Counted from the stretch's first letter, positions 48,679 to 62,306 are shown. The stretch is 64,000 nucleotides of DNA from Microvirga mediterraneensis (GCF_013520865.1 NZ_JACDXJ010000001.1:2781001-2845000), one strand, 5' to 3'. Numbers and translations are program-made. Notes: generated by a model from the letters alone, not told the origin.

Positions 48679-49899
48679 ATGAACACGTCTCAATCCCCTG
48701 AAGCGCTGCACGCCCGCTGCTGTGTCGTCGGAGGCGGGCCTGCCGGGATGATGCTGGGCTTCCTGCTCGCCCGGCAGAGGATCGACGTGCTGGTCCTCGA
48801 AAAGCATGCCGATTTCCTGCGGGATTTTCGTGGCGACACGATTCATCCCTCGACTCTCGAGGTCATGGACGAACTCGGCCTGCTGCAGGAATTTCTCGCC
48901 CGGCCGCATCAGGAGACGCAGGCCGTCAGTCTCGTCATCGGAGGCGAGACCCTGAAGCTGGGCGACTTTTCGCACCTGCCGACCCGGTGCAAGTTCATCG
49001 CCTTCATGCCGCAATGGGACTTCCTCGACTTCCTGGCCGAACATGCGCGGGCCTACCCGCATTTCCACCTGCGGATGCTGGCGGAGGCGACGGATCTGAT
49101 CGAAGAGCAAGGCAAGGTCGTGGGCGTGCGGGTCTCGACGCCCGATGGTCCTCTCGAGGTGCGGGCCGACCTCGTCGTGGCGGCCGACGGGCGGCGCTCG
49201 ATCATGCGCGAGAAGGCGGGTCTCGAGATCCTGGATATCGGCGCGCCCATGGACGTGCTTTGGATGCGGGTATCGAAGCTCCCGGGCGATCCCAGCCAGT
49301 TGCTCGGGCGGATCGAGGCCGGGCAGATGCTGGTGATGATCGACCGCGGCGAGTACTGGCAATGCGCCTATCTGATCCCGAAGGGAACGGTCGAACGGCT
49401 CCGGCAGGAGGGGCTGCCGGCCTTCCGGGCGAAGCTGGCGGGCTTGGCTCCTTTTCTCGGGAGCAGAGTCGAGGAGCTGCAATCATGGGACGATATCAAG
49501 CTTCTCACCGTCGCCGTGGATCGGCTGAAGCAATGGTTCCGGCCGGGCCTCCTCTGCATCGGCGATGCCGCCCACGCCATGTCGCCGGCCGGCGGGGTGG
49601 GTATCAACCTCGCCATTCAGGATGCGGTCGCGACCGCCAATATCCTGGGACCCTTGCTGAGACAGGGGCCGGTTGGGCCTGAATCTCTCGCCCTCGTGCA
49701 GAAGCGGCGCGAATGGCCGACACGGATGACGCAAGGGCTCCAGGTCCTGCTGCAGAACCGGCTGATCGATCCGGTCCTGAACAGCAAGGGGCCCGTCTCA
49801 GCGCCCTGGCTCGTCAGGCTGCTGGCCCGGTGGCCGCTGTTCCGCCGGTTGCCCGCCCGCATCATCGGCATCGGCTTCCGGCCCGAGCACGTCCGGTAG
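48679..49899 (+). CDS. FAD-dependent monooxygenase (UbiH/PHBH superfamily)
   Basis: 406 residues from ATG 48679 (GGGAG upstream), ignoring a long extension that would be read antisense through the SDR start. Group A flavin monooxygenase: N-terminal GGGPAG FAD motif ('CCVVGGGPAGMMLGFLLARQ'), DG-type motif 'LVVAADGRRSIMRE' near residues 153-166 and 'LCIGDAAHAMSPAGGVGINL' near 291-310. These use NAD(P)H and O2 to hydroxylate aromatic or related rings. The substrate is unknown. The divergent SDR could act on the same pathway. Confidence 0.88.
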   Translation: MNTSQSPEALHARCCVVGGGPAGMMLGFLLARQRIDVLVLEKHADFLRDFRGDTIHPSTLEVMDELGLLQEFLARPHQETQAVSLVIGGETLKLGDFSHLPTRCKFIAFMPQWDFLDFLAEHARAYPHFHLRMLAEATDLIEEQGKVVGVRVSTPDGPLEVRADLVVAADGRRSIMREKAGLEILDIGAPMDVLWMRVSKLPGDPSQLLGRIEAGQMLVMIDRGEYWQCAYLIPKGTVERLRQEGLPAFRAKLAGLAPFLGSRVEELQSWDDIKLLTVAVDRLKQWFRPGLLCIGDAAHAMSPAGGVGINLAIQDAVATANILGPLLRQGPVGPESLALVQKRREWPTRMTQGLQVLLQNRLIDPVLNSKGPVSAPWLVRLLARWPLFRRLPARIIGIGFRPEHVR

Positions 49900-50059
49900 C
49901 GGCTCATTGCCGTTCTTGCACCGGCGAAAAGCCCGTCGGAACGATGCCCATCGGGGCAACCCTGAAACGGTCTCGACGTTTGCCCTTCCAGCTCTTATTT
50001 ATGGCATATGGAACTCGTTCTGCCCGGGCCTTGAACCCGGCCGTCAGGAGAGAAGGCTT

Positions 50060-50440
50060 ATGGCATTACCCGGCTTCAAGGTCGTCACCTTGACCGACGC
50101 GGCGGCGAGCCGCGTCAAGGACATCATCGGCAAGGCGGACCGTCCCATCGTGGGCGTGCGCGTCGGCGTCAAGAACGGCGGCTGCGCCGGCATGTCCTAC
50201 ACGATGGAATACGCGGAAAGCGTCAACCCGCTCGACGAGGTGGTCGAGGACAAGGGCGTGACCGTCCTGATCGATCCCAAGGCCGTGCTGTTCCTGCTCG
50301 GCACGGAGATGGATTTCCAGACCAGCAAGATGTCGTCCCAGTTCGTGTTCAACAATCCGAACCAGACCTCGGCCTGCGGCTGCGGCGAGTCGGTGGCGAT
50401 CACGCCGGCGACGCCCACGGCCCTTCAATCGGCCAATTAG
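50060..50440 (+). CDS. sufA: A-type Fe-S carrier SufA (HesB/IscA family)
   Basis: 126 residues from ATG 50060, with GGAG upstream. The three cluster-binding cysteines are visible: one in 'NGGCAGMSYTMEY' near residue 41 and two in 'TSACGCGESV' near 110-112. It carries Fe-S clusters from the scaffold to client proteins. It is separated from the main suf operon by two unrelated divergent genes, so it probably has its own promoter, which I did not find. Confidence 0.95.
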   Translation: MALPGFKVVTLTDAAASRVKDIIGKADRPIVGVRVGVKNGGCAGMSYTMEYAESVNPLDEVVEDKGVTVLIDPKAVLFLLGTEMDFQTSKMSSQFVFNNPNQTSACGCGESVAITPATPTALQSAN

Positions 50441-50458
50441 CGCCAGCGGAATCACACC

Positions 50459-50831
50459 ATGGATACCGAGGACCTTCGCGACATCTTCCGCAGCCTCGGC
50501 CCGGTTCATATCCGCCGGATGTTCGGCGGGCAGGGGGTCTATCAGGGCGAGCTGATGTTCGCCCTGGTGGCGTCCGGCGAGGTCTATCTCAAGGCCGACG
50601 ACGAGACGGCCGGATTCTTCCGGGATCGGGGCTCGCGGCCCTTCACTTACGAGACCCGGGACGGCCGCAGGAGCATCATGAGCTACTGGCTCATGCCGGA
50701 ATCCGCCCTCGACGATCCCGACGAGGCGGCCGAGTTGGCCGCCATAGCCGTGGCGGCTGCCCGGCGGGCGAAGTCCGCCCAGGTGCGGAAGGGTAGCCGG
50801 GCCCGCACGGCCCGGACGACGGCCGCGGAAC

Positions 50832-50842
<11 letters not shown>
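50459..50842 (+). CDS. TfoX/Sxy N-terminal domain protein
   Basis: 127 residues. 'LGPVHIRRMFGGQGVYQGEL' near residues 12-31 and 'ADDETAGFFRDRGSRPFTYE' match the TfoX_N domain; the tail is Ala/Arg-rich and basic. In gammaproteobacteria the full-length TfoX/Sxy controls competence, but the alphaproteobacterial single-domain form has no known role. It begins 18 bases after sufA and overlaps the convergent helicase by 11 bases. Confidence 0.9.
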
Positions 50843-52316
<1,474 letters not shown>

Positions 52317-52504
52317 GAATGCTAATTACCGTTGAGGGGCTGGGCGCGCTCTTAAGTGCCGGCCGCGCTCTACGGCAACAAACAGGCGCGAGACTGGTTT
52401 CACCTGAGGTTCTTGCTCAGGTTAAGGAGTGGCGGGACCATAGGACAAGCTATGGGCTTGTCAATCCAGGGAAACTTGCCGAGAGGCGACAAAGGAACGT
52501 TTGA

Positions 52505-53203
52505 ATGGCCGAAACACTGGTTCTGATTCCCGGATTGGCCTGCACGGCCCGGCTTTTCGAGCCGCAGGTCGCCGCCCTGTCGGCAGACCGCACCATCGTG
52601 GTGGCTGACACCACCCGGGGTGATTCGATTGCCGCGATAGCCGGCGGACTCCTGCGGGACGTGCCCGGGACATTCTCTCTCGCGGGACTCTCCATGGGCG
52701 GCTACATCGCCATGGAGGTGATGCGGCAGGCGCCGGATCGGGTAGAGAGACTTGCCTTGCTCGATACCAGCGCGCGCCCCGACACGCCCGAAGCGAGCCA
52801 GGATCGAAGGAGGTTGATTGCGCTGGCGGAGGCAGGGCGATTCGACGAAATCCATTCCGCGCTCTGGCCCCGCCTCGTCCATCCCGACCATCGGAGCGAC
52901 CAGGACCTCCAGGAAGTCGTTCTCGGCATGATGCGGGAGACGGGAGCTGACGCCTATATCCGGCAGCAGCGGGCCATCATGGCGCGTGTCGACTCGCGTC
53001 CCTCGCTGCCCGGCGTCGAAATCCCGACTCTGGTGCTGGTCGGGGAGGGCGATGCGATCACGCCGCCGGAGATTGCCCGGGAGATGGCAGAGATGATCGA
53101 GTGGGCCTCGCTGGTCGTGGTCCCGGGCGCAGGGCACATGTCGACTCTCGAACAGCCGGAACGGGTGATTCAGGCCATGCAATTATGGCTTGACCGCAAT
53201 TAA
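52505..53203 (+). CDS. alpha/beta hydrolase
   Basis: 232 residues. 'VLIPGLACTARLFEPQVAAL' at the start, nucleophile elbow 'AGLSMGGYIAMEV' (GLSMGG) near residues 60-72, and a late 'GAGHMSTLEQPERV' with the catalytic His: the classical esterase/haloperoxidase-like pattern. No signal peptide. The substrate is unknown. It is divergent from the helicase. Confidence 0.88.
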   Translation: MAETLVLIPGLACTARLFEPQVAALSADRTIVVADTTRGDSIAAIAGGLLRDVPGTFSLAGLSMGGYIAMEVMRQAPDRVERLALLDTSARPDTPEASQDRRRLIALAEAGRFDEIHSALWPRLVHPDHRSDQDLQEVVLGMMRETGADAYIRQQRAIMARVDSRPSLPGVEIPTLVLVGEGDAITPPEIAREMAEMIEWASLVVVPGAGHMSTLEQPERVIQAMQLWLDRN

Positions 53204-53514
53204 CCACAAATCCGACGTCCGCTTGCGAAGCTCCTCGCGGACATGGTCAATAAGTGGTTACTGGACGTGCCAGGCGTCTGAAGGTCCTTTTGAAATTTTC
53301 GTAAGCTTTTGTTCTAAAAGGTACATTTTCGTTTGCGGGTTTGGCGTGATGTGCCCTGGAGGCAGGTCGGCAATGCGGCGTGATCCGCCTATCTTCGGTT
53401 GCGGATCCGAGAAGACGCGCTTCTTGTCCTAACTGTGGCAGGAAAGTGACAGACGGTAGGTCAGGTCTGAGCTACAAGCTGCGTCACATCCTTCTAGCAG
53501 ATGGACCAAGACAA
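53204..53514. other. intergenic region upstream of the porin-like gene
   Basis: About 310 bases with no supported gene. It should contain the strong promoter of the abundant outer-membrane protein; TTGAAA at about 53289 followed by TAAAAG at about 53314 is a candidate with long (19-bp) spacing. The upstream 5' leader appears long. Confidence 0.35.
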
Positions 53515-54144
53515 ATGAAAAAGATCCTCCTCTCCTCGGTTGCCCTCCTCGGCCTCGCCTCCGGCGCTCTGGCTGCTGACCTTCCGTCCCGCCGCGCTCC
53601 GGCTCCGGTCATCGCTGCCGTTCCGGTCTTCACCTGGACCGGCTTCTACGTCGGTGTGAACGCCGGCTACGGTTGGAACACGAACGACGACTTCGTCTTC
53701 AACAACGTTCGTTACAACCTCAATGACGACGGCGGCTTCGTCGGCGGCGCCCAGGCTGGCTACAACTTCCAGATCGGTTCGTTCGTGGTCGGTCTCGAGG
53801 GCGACATCCAGTACGCCGATTTCGGCGGCAACGACATCCTCCTCGCTGACGGCACCGTTGCCGACTTCAACAACAGCGACTGGTTCGGCACGGTTCGTGC
53901 TCGCGCCGGTGTGGCCTTCGACCGCGCCCTGATCTACGCAACCGGCGGTTTCGCCTTCGCTGACGGCGCCACGGGCTGGACCGTCGGTGGTGGTATCGAG
54001 TACGCCATCACCAACAACCTGTCGGCCAAGGTCGAAGGTCTGTACGTGAACCTCGATCAGGACGACAACTTCCTGGGCATCAACAACGATGCCGAGTTCG
54101 GTGTGGTTCGCGCTGGTCTGAACTTCCGCTTCGGCACCTACTAA
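53515..54144 (+). CDS. outer membrane beta-barrel protein, Omp25/31-like
   Basis: 209 residues from ATG 53515, with a signal peptide 'KKILLSSVALLGLASGALAA' cleaved after ALA-A. The mature protein has eight amphipathic strands, e.g. 'WTGFYVGVNAGYGWN' near residues 40-54 and a final aromatic 'VVRAGLNFRFGTY' typical of the OmpA-like/Omp25-Omp31 porin-type family in rhizobia. The C-terminal aromatic residue is the Bam recognition signal. It is probably abundant in the outer membrane. Confidence 0.9.
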   Translation: MKKILLSSVALLGLASGALAADLPSRRAPAPVIAAVPVFTWTGFYVGVNAGYGWNTNDDFVFNNVRYNLNDDGGFVGGAQAGYNFQIGSFVVGLEGDIQYADFGGNDILLADGTVADFNNSDWFGTVRARAGVAFDRALIYATGGFAFADGATGWTVGGGIEYAITNNLSAKVEGLYVNLDQDDNFLGINNDAEFGVVRAGLNFRFGTY

Positions 54145-54167
54145 GATCCGTCGCTTCGGCGATAAGG

Positions 54168-54196
54168 AAAGGCCCGGTGGCGACACCGGGCCTTTT
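54168..54196 (+). terminator. terminator of the porin-like gene
   Basis: AAAGGCCCGGTG-gcga-CACCGGGCCTTTTTT: perfect long stem and T run, 24 bases after the stop codon. Confidence 0.93.
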
Positions 54197-54228
54197 TTGC
54201 GTCCGAGGCTCATACGAAGGGACAGGTC

Positions 54229-54579
54229 ATGGCCGTGAGGCGCATCGTTGCGAATGTGGCAGTCGATCGGGTCGATGCCGCGAAGGTCTTCTATGGCGAT
54301 GTGCTCGGGATGAGCGTCGCTATGGATCTCGGGTGGATCATGACCTTTACGGCCAAAGGCAGCATGACGCCACAGATCAGCATGATGACCGAGGGCGGAT
54401 CGGGGACGCCCGTGCCCGACCTATCCATCGAGGTCGACGACCTGCCCGACATTCAGCGGAAGATGCAGGCCGCCGGGTTCGAGATCGAGTACGGTCCGGC
54501 CTCCGAGCCGTGGGGCGTGACCCGCTTCTTTGTCCGTGACCCGTTCGGACGCCTCGTCAACATCCTGGTGCACCGTTGA
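54229..54579 (+). CDS. VOC family (glyoxalase/bleomycin-resistance-like) protein
   Basis: 116 residues, the size of a two-module VOC protein: 'VAVDRVDAAKVFYGDVLGMS' at the start and 'WGVTRFFVRDPFGRLVNILV' at the end, the typical strand pattern with potential metal ligands. The family includes glyoxalases, dioxygenases and antibiotic-binding proteins, and no substrate can be assigned. It follows the terminator, so it has its own promoter. Confidence 0.88.
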   Translation: MAVRRIVANVAVDRVDAAKVFYGDVLGMSVAMDLGWIMTFTAKGSMTPQISMMTEGGSGTPVPDLSIEVDDLPDIQRKMQAAGFEIEYGPASEPWGVTRFFVRDPFGRLVNILVHR

Positions 54580-54643
54580 GAGGTGGGATCGGGGCCGGGC
54601 GCAAAGCAGCTTGATCGACCCCTGATCCGAATCTCCCGCCCGC

Positions 54644-54820
54644 TCATGCGGCGATCAGGTAGAGAATCGCGATGGCCGCGATGAACAGGGCGGACGCCGT
54701 GTCGATGGTCTCCCATCGGGCCCGCTTGTCGTTGCGCACATGCTGCAGTCCCGCGAGGCCATAGAAGACGGCTCCCACAATGGAGCATTGTTCGGTGAAG
54801 CGGGTCCGGTTCACCGTCAA
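54644..54820 (-). CDS. small membrane protein (non-AUG start)
   Basis: A 58-residue frame starting at TTG 54820 (or GTG 54814). It reads 'TVNRTRFTEQCSIVGAVFYG' followed by 'RNDKRARWETIDTASALFIA' and ends in the hydrophobic 'AIAILYLIAA', so two helices are predicted. The sequence is coherent and not of the shadow-frame type, but I see no strong ribosome site and no family. An overlapping longer frame in another phase is the less plausible reading. Confidence 0.4.
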   Translation of the reverse strand: MTVNRTRFTEQCSIVGAVFYGLAGLQHVRNDKRARWETIDTASALFIAAIAILYLIAA

Positions 54821-54957
54821 ACAGATGCGGCAGGGCGATCATGCCGAGATATATCGGCACCTCCATTCGTGCCTGTCCCGGAAAACGCCTCCGGTCCGAT
54901 ATGGCGCCTGATCTGACGCGAAGGGCCGAGCGTCGCGATTCTGATCCGGAGGCACGT

Positions 54958-54990
54958 AATAAAAAACCGGGGCTCGAAGCGAGCCCCGGG
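54958..54990 (-). terminator. terminator of glnA
   Basis: On the minus strand CCCGGGGCTC-gcttc-GAGCCCCGG followed by TTTTTT, 45 bases after the glnA stop codon. The symmetric A run makes it weakly bidirectional. Confidence 0.92.
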
Positions 54991-55035
54991 TGAAGGGAGG
55001 CCGCGGGTCCGCGGCCGGGAGGAAAGTGCGTCCGA

Positions 55036-56445
55036 TCAGACGGAATAGTACATCTGGAACTCGACCGGATGCGGGGTCATCTCGAAGCGGGCGACCTCCG
55101 TCATCTTCAGCTCGATGTAGCTGTCGATGAAGTCGTCGGTGAACACGCCGCCGGCCTTGAGGAACGCGCGGTCCTTGTCGAGGCTGGCGAGGGCTTCGCG
55201 CAAGCTGCCGCACACGGTCGGGATCTTCTTCAGCTCGCGCGGAGGCAGATCGTAGAGATCCTTGTCCATTGCCTGGCCGGGATCGATCTTGTTCAGGATG
55301 CCGTCCAGGCCGGCCATCATGATCGCCGTAAAAGCGAGGTACGGGTTGGCGGTCGGATCGGGGAAGCGAATCTCGACGCGCTTGGCCTTCGGCGAGGTCG
55401 TCCACGGAATACGGCAGGAGGCCGAACGGTTACGGGCCGAGTAGGCCAGAAGGACCGGAGCCTCGTAGCCGGGAACGAGACGCTTGTAGGAGTTCGTCGA
55501 CGGGTTGGTGAAGGCGTTCAGCGCCTTGGCGTGCTTGATGATGCCGCCGATGTACCACAGGCATTCCTGGCTGAGGTCGGCATACTTGTTGCCCGCGAAG
55601 AGGGGCTTGCCGCCCTTCCACAGGGACTGGTGCACGTGCATGCCCGAGCCGTTGTCGCCATAGACCGGCTTCGGCATGAAGGTGGCCGTCTTGCCGTAGG
55701 ACTGGGCGACGTTGTGGATGCAGTACTTGTAGATCTGCATCTCGTCGGCGGTGCGCACGAGGGTGTTGAACTTCGTGCCGAGCTCGTGCTGGGCGGAGGC
55801 GACCTCATGATGGTGCTTCTCGACCGTGACGCCCATGGCCTTCATGGCGGCCAGCATCTCGCCGCGCATGTCCTGAGCGGAATCGAGCGGGGGAACCGGG
55901 AAGTAGCCGCCCTTGATGGGGATGCGGTGACCCAGGTTGCCGCCTTCGTACGGCGTGTCGCCGTTGATCGGCAGCTCGGAGGAATCGAGCTTGAAGCCGG
56001 TGTTGTAGGGGTCGGCCATGAACTTCACGTCGTCGAACACGAAGAACTCGGCCTCGGGGCCGACATAGACCGTGTCGGCGATGCCCGTGGACTGCAGATA
56101 GGCCTCGGCCTTCTTGGCAATGCCGCGCGGATCGCGGTTATAGGGCTCGCCCGTGGCCGGCTCGAGAATGTCGCAGTTGATGACCATGGTGGAGGCCGAG
56201 AAGAACGGGTCCATCTGGGCGGTCGTCGGGTCGGGCATGAGGGTCATGTCGGACTCGTTGATCGCCTTCCAGCCGGCGATGGACGAACCGTCGAACATGA
56301 TGCCGTCGGCGAACATGTCCTCGTCGACCATCGAGACGTCGAACGTCACATGCTGCCACTTGCCGCGCGGGTCGGTGAAACGGAAGTCGACGTATTGGAC
56401 GTCGTTATCTTTGATCGCCTTGAGCACATCCTTGGCGGTCTGCAT
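55036..56445 (-). CDS. glnA: type I glutamine synthetase
   Basis: 469 residues, normal for GSI-beta. Motifs are '[20 protein letters not shown]' near residues 49-68, '[18 protein letters not shown]' near 265-282, 'KLVPGYEAP'-like '[20 protein letters not shown]' near 322-341 and the adenylylation tyrosine in '[10 protein letters not shown]' near 395-404. It assimilates ammonium by forming glutamine. It is 69 bases downstream of glnB in one operon, so the PII-regulated adenylylation cascade and its target are co-encoded. Confidence 0.98.
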   Translation of the reverse strand: MQTAKDVLKAIKDNDVQYVDFRFTDPRGKWQHVTFDVSMVDEDMFADGIMFDGSSIAGWKAINESDMTLMPDPTTAQMDPFFSASTMVINCDILEPATGEPYNRDPRGIAKKAEAYLQSTGIADTVYVGPEAEFFVFDDVKFMADPYNTGFKLDSSELPINGDTPYEGGNLGHRIPIKGGYFPVPPLDSAQDMRGEMLAAMKAMGVTVEKHHHEVASAQHELGTKFNTLVRTADEMQIYKYCIHNVAQSYGKTATFMPKPVYGDNGSGMHVHQSLWKGGKPLFAGNKYADLSQECLWYIGGIIKHAKALNAFTNPSTNSYKRLVPGYEAPVLLAYSARNRSASCRIPWTTSPKAKRVEIRFPDPTANPYLAFTAIMMAGLDGILNKIDPGQAMDKDLYDLPPRELKKIPTVCGSLREALASLDKDRAFLKAGGVFTDDFIDSYIELKMTEVARFEMTPHPVEFQMYYSV

Positions 56446-56514
56446 GATCGTCTGGTCCTCTTCTGCCCTTAGAGATAGTCCTCGGCCCGGAGGCCTTGGC
56501 TTGGGAAAGCGAGC

Positions 56515-58511
<1,997 letters not shown>

Positions 58512-58519
<8 letters not shown>

Positions 58520-59852
58520 CCTCGATCCAGGTCCAGAGCCCCGCGTCGAACCGTTCCATCACGGTCGAGGCCAGGAGCCACTTGCCCGGATTGTCGGCCA
58601 CGAAAGCGATCCGGATCGTCTTGTTCTCCGGCACCTGAACCGTGTCGAGCCAATAGGGTTCCCATCCATCGTCGAGCGGGTGCAGCAGCCGGAAGGAGTG
58701 ACCGTGCAGGTGCATGGGCTGGACGAAGGCGGTCTCGTTCTTGAGAGCGAGGACCACGGGCGTACCACGCTTGACCTTGACCAGGGGGGAGCCCGATGGA
58801 TTTCCGGCCGCCCCGTTGACGGTCCAGGGAATGTCGGGAGCCTTCGGATCGCCCTTGATCACCACGTCCTTACGGCTGGCGTTCTGGAGCTTGATGGCCT
58901 CCGGGAGCTTTGGGTTTGGCGGCAGGGGCGCGACGGTGGGGAGTTCCGGCCGCTTCTCTCCAGCGGTCACGATCTCGACGAGGGGCATACCGTCTCCGAT
59001 CAGGGCCATCACGGCGCCGGGGGCTCCCGGTTCCTGGGCCAGATCGACCAGAAGGTCATAGCGGGTGCCGGGCGCGAAGGGCAGGGAGGCCTTCAGAGGC
59101 TCGAAGGTGCTTGTCGGCTGTCCGTCAATGGCGATCACATAGGCCTTCATGCCGTCGAAGCGCAGGCGCATGGTCCGGGCGTTGCAGGCATTGGCGAGCC
59201 GCAGGCGAAGGCGCCCGCCGGGAGGGGCTTCAATCCGTTGCGGCGTCGCCTTGCCGTTGACGCTGAGCCAGCTTCCGAGCCGTCCGGCAGGGGCGATCTC
59301 GGACGGCTTCTCGAAGGGGGCAAGGGACCCGTCATCGTTCAGGCGCCAGTCGTCGACAAGGAGGGCGAGGTCCTGATCGACCCGAGGGGGCGTGGGTTCC
59401 TCGACGATAAGAAGCCCCGACAGGCCACGCTCCAGCGGTTCGGCGCTGCCGCCGAGGATGCAGGGGCGGATCAGGAAGGTGCCGGGATCGGGGGGAGTGA
59501 AGCGGTATTCATGGCTTTTTCCGGTGGCCACCGGGTCCTGGGTCAGTCCGCCGACACCGTCCATGGCGTTCACGCCCCGAACTCCGTGGAAGTGCAGCGA
59601 CAGGGGAAGGGCGGTCTCGTTCTCGAGCCTGAGCTTCAGCTCCACGTCCTGCTTGACGCGAAAAGCAGGGGTCAGGCTCCCGTTGAAAGTCCAGGTTTCG
59701 GCTTCGCCTACGGCATCGGGGCGAAGTTTCATAGGGGTCGGCTTCGCCGCGAGGACCTGTTCGGAGTGATCCGCGCTCTGAGCCCGGGCCTGCCGGGAGG
59801 CGGCGAATAGGATCGTGGCGAGACCGGCGGTGACGGCGCGGCGGGTAATCAT
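58512..59852 (-). CDS. multicopper oxidase homologue with most copper ligands lost
   Basis: 446 residues with a Tat-like signal 'TRRAVTAGLATILFAASRQA' and three cupredoxin-like domains. The first copper motif (HFHG in 'SLHFHGVRGV') and the third (HLHGH in 'QPMHLHGHSFRLL') survive. The second site, normally WxHxH, reads 'GTFLIRPCILGG', and the C-terminal HCHxxxH motif with the type 1 copper site is replaced by 'LLASTVMERFDAGL'. It is therefore probably not an active oxidase but a structural or binding member. Alternatively it is a divergent subfamily using fewer coppers. The signal indicates periplasmic export of a folded protein. Confidence 0.85.
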
Positions 59853-60025
59853 GGGAACAGTCTCGTCTCAGGACGTGCGGATGGGAAACAGCGGTACAGG
59901 CTTGAACGTGAACGGCCAAGTTTGGTTGCCAGCCAGCCGCACACGAACTTTTTTGATGCACTGTCTTTTAACCGTGCTATAGAGCCGCGTCCCGGAAGAG
60001 GGGTGCGCTCGCGCGCCGCTCCCGC

Positions 60026-60110
60026 GCGGGCGTGGCGGAATTGGTAGACGCACTGGATTTAGGTTCCAGCGACGAAAGTTGTGGGGGTTCGAGTCCCTCC
60101 GCCCGCACCA
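60026..60110 (+). tRNA. tRNA-Leu (anticodon UAG), CCA encoded
   Basis: An 85-base type II tRNA: acceptor GCGGGCG pairs with CGCCCGC, discriminator A and encoded CCA. The D-arm is 'GGAATTGGTAGACGC'. The anticodon stem CTGGA/TCCAG has loop TTTAGGT, giving anticodon TAG (reads CUA and other CUN codons). The long variable arm and TTCGAGTCC T-loop are as expected. It lies upstream of tig. Confidence 0.97.
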
Positions 60111-60221
60111 ATCCCGTCAGGGTTGGTAATCCGGAGGCTCCGAGTGGCCTGGTTGACGGCTTAACGCCGCATCGGCCGGAGCCTGACAGAAATTTTCGAG
60201 TGAATGAAGGCGAACAGAACC

Positions 60222-61589
60222 ATGCAGGTGACGGAAACACTGTCCCAAGGCTTGAAGCGAGAGTTCAAGGTCGTGCTCCCGGCCACCGAGTTGGAAGAGC
60301 GCCTGAACAGCGAATTGACGACCCTCAAGGATCGCGTGCAGATCAAGGGCTTCCGTCCCGGTAAGGTGCCGGTGGGACATCTGCGTCGGGTCTATGGCCG
60401 TTCCGTCATGGCCGACGTCCTGCAGAACGCCGTCAACGAGGCCAACCGCAAGATCGTCGAGGACAACGACCTGAAGCTCGCCAACGAGCCGCAGATCCAG
60501 TTCCCTGAGAGCCAGGAAGAAGTCGAGAAGGCCATGGAAGCCAAGGGCGACCTGGCCTTCACCGTTGCCCTCGAAGTCCTGCCGGTCTTCGAACTGGCCG
60601 ACCTCTCCGACGTGTCGGTCAAGAAGCCGGTCGCCGAGGTCACCGATGCCGAGATCAACGAATCGCTTGAGCGCATGGCCAAGCAGAACCGCTCCTTCGA
60701 CACGAAGGAAGGTGCCGCCGCCGAGGGCGACCGGGTGGTCGTGGACTTCGTGGGCCGCATTGACGGCACGGAGTTCGAGGGCGGCAAGGGTGAGGACATC
60801 CGGGTCGAGCTTGGCTCGAACACCTTCATCCCCGGTTTCGAGGACCAGCTCCTCGGTCTGAAGGCCGGGGACACCAAGCTCGTGAAGGTCACCTTCCCGG
60901 TGAACTACATGGCGGCCCATCTGGCCGGCAAGGATGCCGAGTTCGACGTGACCGTGAAAGAGGTCGAGGCTCCCGGCGAGCTGAAGATCGACGACGAGAT
61001 GGCCAAGGGCTTCGGCATGGAATCCCTGGACAAGCTCAAGGACGCGATCCGCGACGCCATCAAGCGCGACTTCGACGCCCAGTCCCGTCGGAAGGTCAAG
61101 AAGGGCCTCCTCGATTCCCTCGATGCCAAGTACAGCTTCGAGCTGCCGCCGACCCTGGTTGAGCAGGAGTTCTCGGCCGTGTGGGCGCAGGTCGTCGGCG
61201 ACATGAAGTCGAACAACCGCACCTTCGAGGACGAGAGCACCACGGAAGACGAGGCCAAGGCCGAGTACCGCAAGATCGCCGAGCGTCGTGTTCGCCTCGG
61301 CTTGGTCCTTGCGCAGATCGGAGAGAAGTCCGATATCAAGATTTCCGACGACGAGGTGACTCAGGCCCTCATCGAGCGGGTCCGCCAGTATCCCGGCCAG
61401 GAGCGGCAGGTTTGGGAGTTCTACCAGAAGAACCCGCAGGCCCTCGCTGAAATCCGGGCTCCTCTGTTCGAGGAGAAGGTCGTCGATCAGATCCTCTCGC
61501 AGGTGAAGGTCGATGAGGAGACCGTCTCCAAGGACGTCCTCTTCAGCGACGAGGACGAGGGCGGAGAGAAAGCCGGCAAGGGCGAGTAA
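60222..61589 (+). CDS. tig: trigger factor
   Basis: 455 residues from ATG 60222 (the usual MQVTET start); ATG 60204 would add six residues. Ribosome-binding signature 'GFRPGKVP' near residues 44-51 in the N-terminal domain. The FKBP-type PPIase domain is near 150-245 ('[20 protein letters not shown]'), and the long helical C-terminal domain supplies the arms. It chaperones nascent chains at the exit tunnel. It is followed by clpP and clpX, the conserved tig-clpP-clpX gene order. Confidence 0.97.
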   Translation: MQVTETLSQGLKREFKVVLPATELEERLNSELTTLKDRVQIKGFRPGKVPVGHLRRVYGRSVMADVLQNAVNEANRKIVEDNDLKLANEPQIQFPESQEEVEKAMEAKGDLAFTVALEVLPVFELADLSDVSVKKPVAEVTDAEINESLERMAKQNRSFDTKEGAAAEGDRVVVDFVGRIDGTEFEGGKGEDIRVELGSNTFIPGFEDQLLGLKAGDTKLVKVTFPVNYMAAHLAGKDAEFDVTVKEVEAPGELKIDDEMAKGFGMESLDKLKDAIRDAIKRDFDAQSRRKVKKGLLDSLDAKYSFELPPTLVEQEFSAVWAQVVGDMKSNNRTFEDESTTEDEAKAEYRKIAERRVRLGLVLAQIGEKSDIKISDDEVTQALIERVRQYPGQERQVWEFYQKNPQALAEIRAPLFEEKVVDQILSQVKVDEETVSKDVLFSDEDEGGEKAGKGE

Positions 61590-61626
61590 CGCTCCTTTAA
61601 GCGTCTCGCTGCTTGCTGAAATGCAC

Positions 61627-61646
61627 GGCCGCGCATCCGCGCGGCC
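61627..61646. repeat. GC-rich hairpin between tig and clpP
   Basis: GGCCGCGC-atcc-GCGCGGCC forms a perfect 8-bp stem 20 bases before the clpP start, with no T run. It could attenuate read-through or stabilise the processed 5' end of clpP mRNA. Confidence 0.6.
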
Positions 61647-61665
61647 GAATTGGAGCAGTGAGACA

Positions 61666-62298
61666 ATGAGAGATCCGGTAGCGCTCTTTAACAATACGCT
61701 CGTCCCGATGGTGGTTGAGCAGTCGAACCGCGGCGAGCGCGCGTTCGACATCTATTCGCGCCTCCTGCGCGAACGGATTATCTTCCTCACGGGTCCGGTT
61801 GAAGATTACTCGGCCTCGCTGATCGTGGCACAGCTGCTGTTCCTCGAGGCCGAGAACCCCAAGAAGGAAATCTCCTTCTACATCAACTCCCCCGGCGGCG
61901 TCGTGACCTCGGGCCTGTCGATCTACGACACGATGCAGTTCATCCGCTGCCCCGTCTCGACCCTCTGCGTCGGCCAGGCAGCCTCCATGGGCTCCCTCCT
62001 GCTGACCGCCGGCGAGAAGGGCATGCGCTTTGCCCTCCCGAATGCCCGCATCATGGTCCACCAGCCCTCCGGCGGCTACCAGGGCCAGGTCACGGACATC
62101 ATGATCCACGCCCGCGAGAGCGAGGCCCTCAAGCGCCGCCTGAACGAGATCTATGTCGGCCATACCGGCCGGAATTACGAAGAGATCGAGCGGGCCCTCG
62201 AGCGCGACAACTTCATGACCGCTCAGGCGGCACAGGAGTTCGGCCTGATCGACCAGGTGATCGAGAAGCGCCCCGAGCCGGTCGCCACCCCGGCTTAA
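61666..62298 (+). CDS. clpP: ATP-dependent Clp protease proteolytic subunit
   Basis: 210 residues from ATG 61666 (GGAG upstream). Serine protease with catalytic Ser in '[12 protein letters not shown]' near residue 103, His in '[15 protein letters not shown]' near 128 and the Asp in the following helix. '[20 protein letters not shown]' lines the oxyanion hole. It forms the tetradecameric chamber fed by ClpX or ClpA, degrading regulators such as CtrA in this order. Confidence 0.98.
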   Translation: MRDPVALFNNTLVPMVVEQSNRGERAFDIYSRLLRERIIFLTGPVEDYSASLIVAQLLFLEAENPKKEISFYINSPGGVVTSGLSIYDTMQFIRCPVSTLCVGQAASMGSLLLTAGEKGMRFALPNARIMVHQPSGGYQGQVTDIMIHARESEALKRRLNEIYVGHTGRNYEEIERALERDNFMTAQAAQEFGLIDQVIEKRPEPVATPA

Positions 62299-62306
62299 CC
62301 CTTAAA

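Noticed and set aside
54453..54866. 137-aa frame covering the small membrane protein and the VOC gene end
   Set aside because: It reads the small membrane protein region in the wrong phase and runs antisense through the VOC gene.
60117..61751. 544-aa open frame antisense to trigger factor
   Set aside because: Leucine/valine-rich mirror of the tig codons with no domain, and it covers the tRNA 3' flank and the clpP start.
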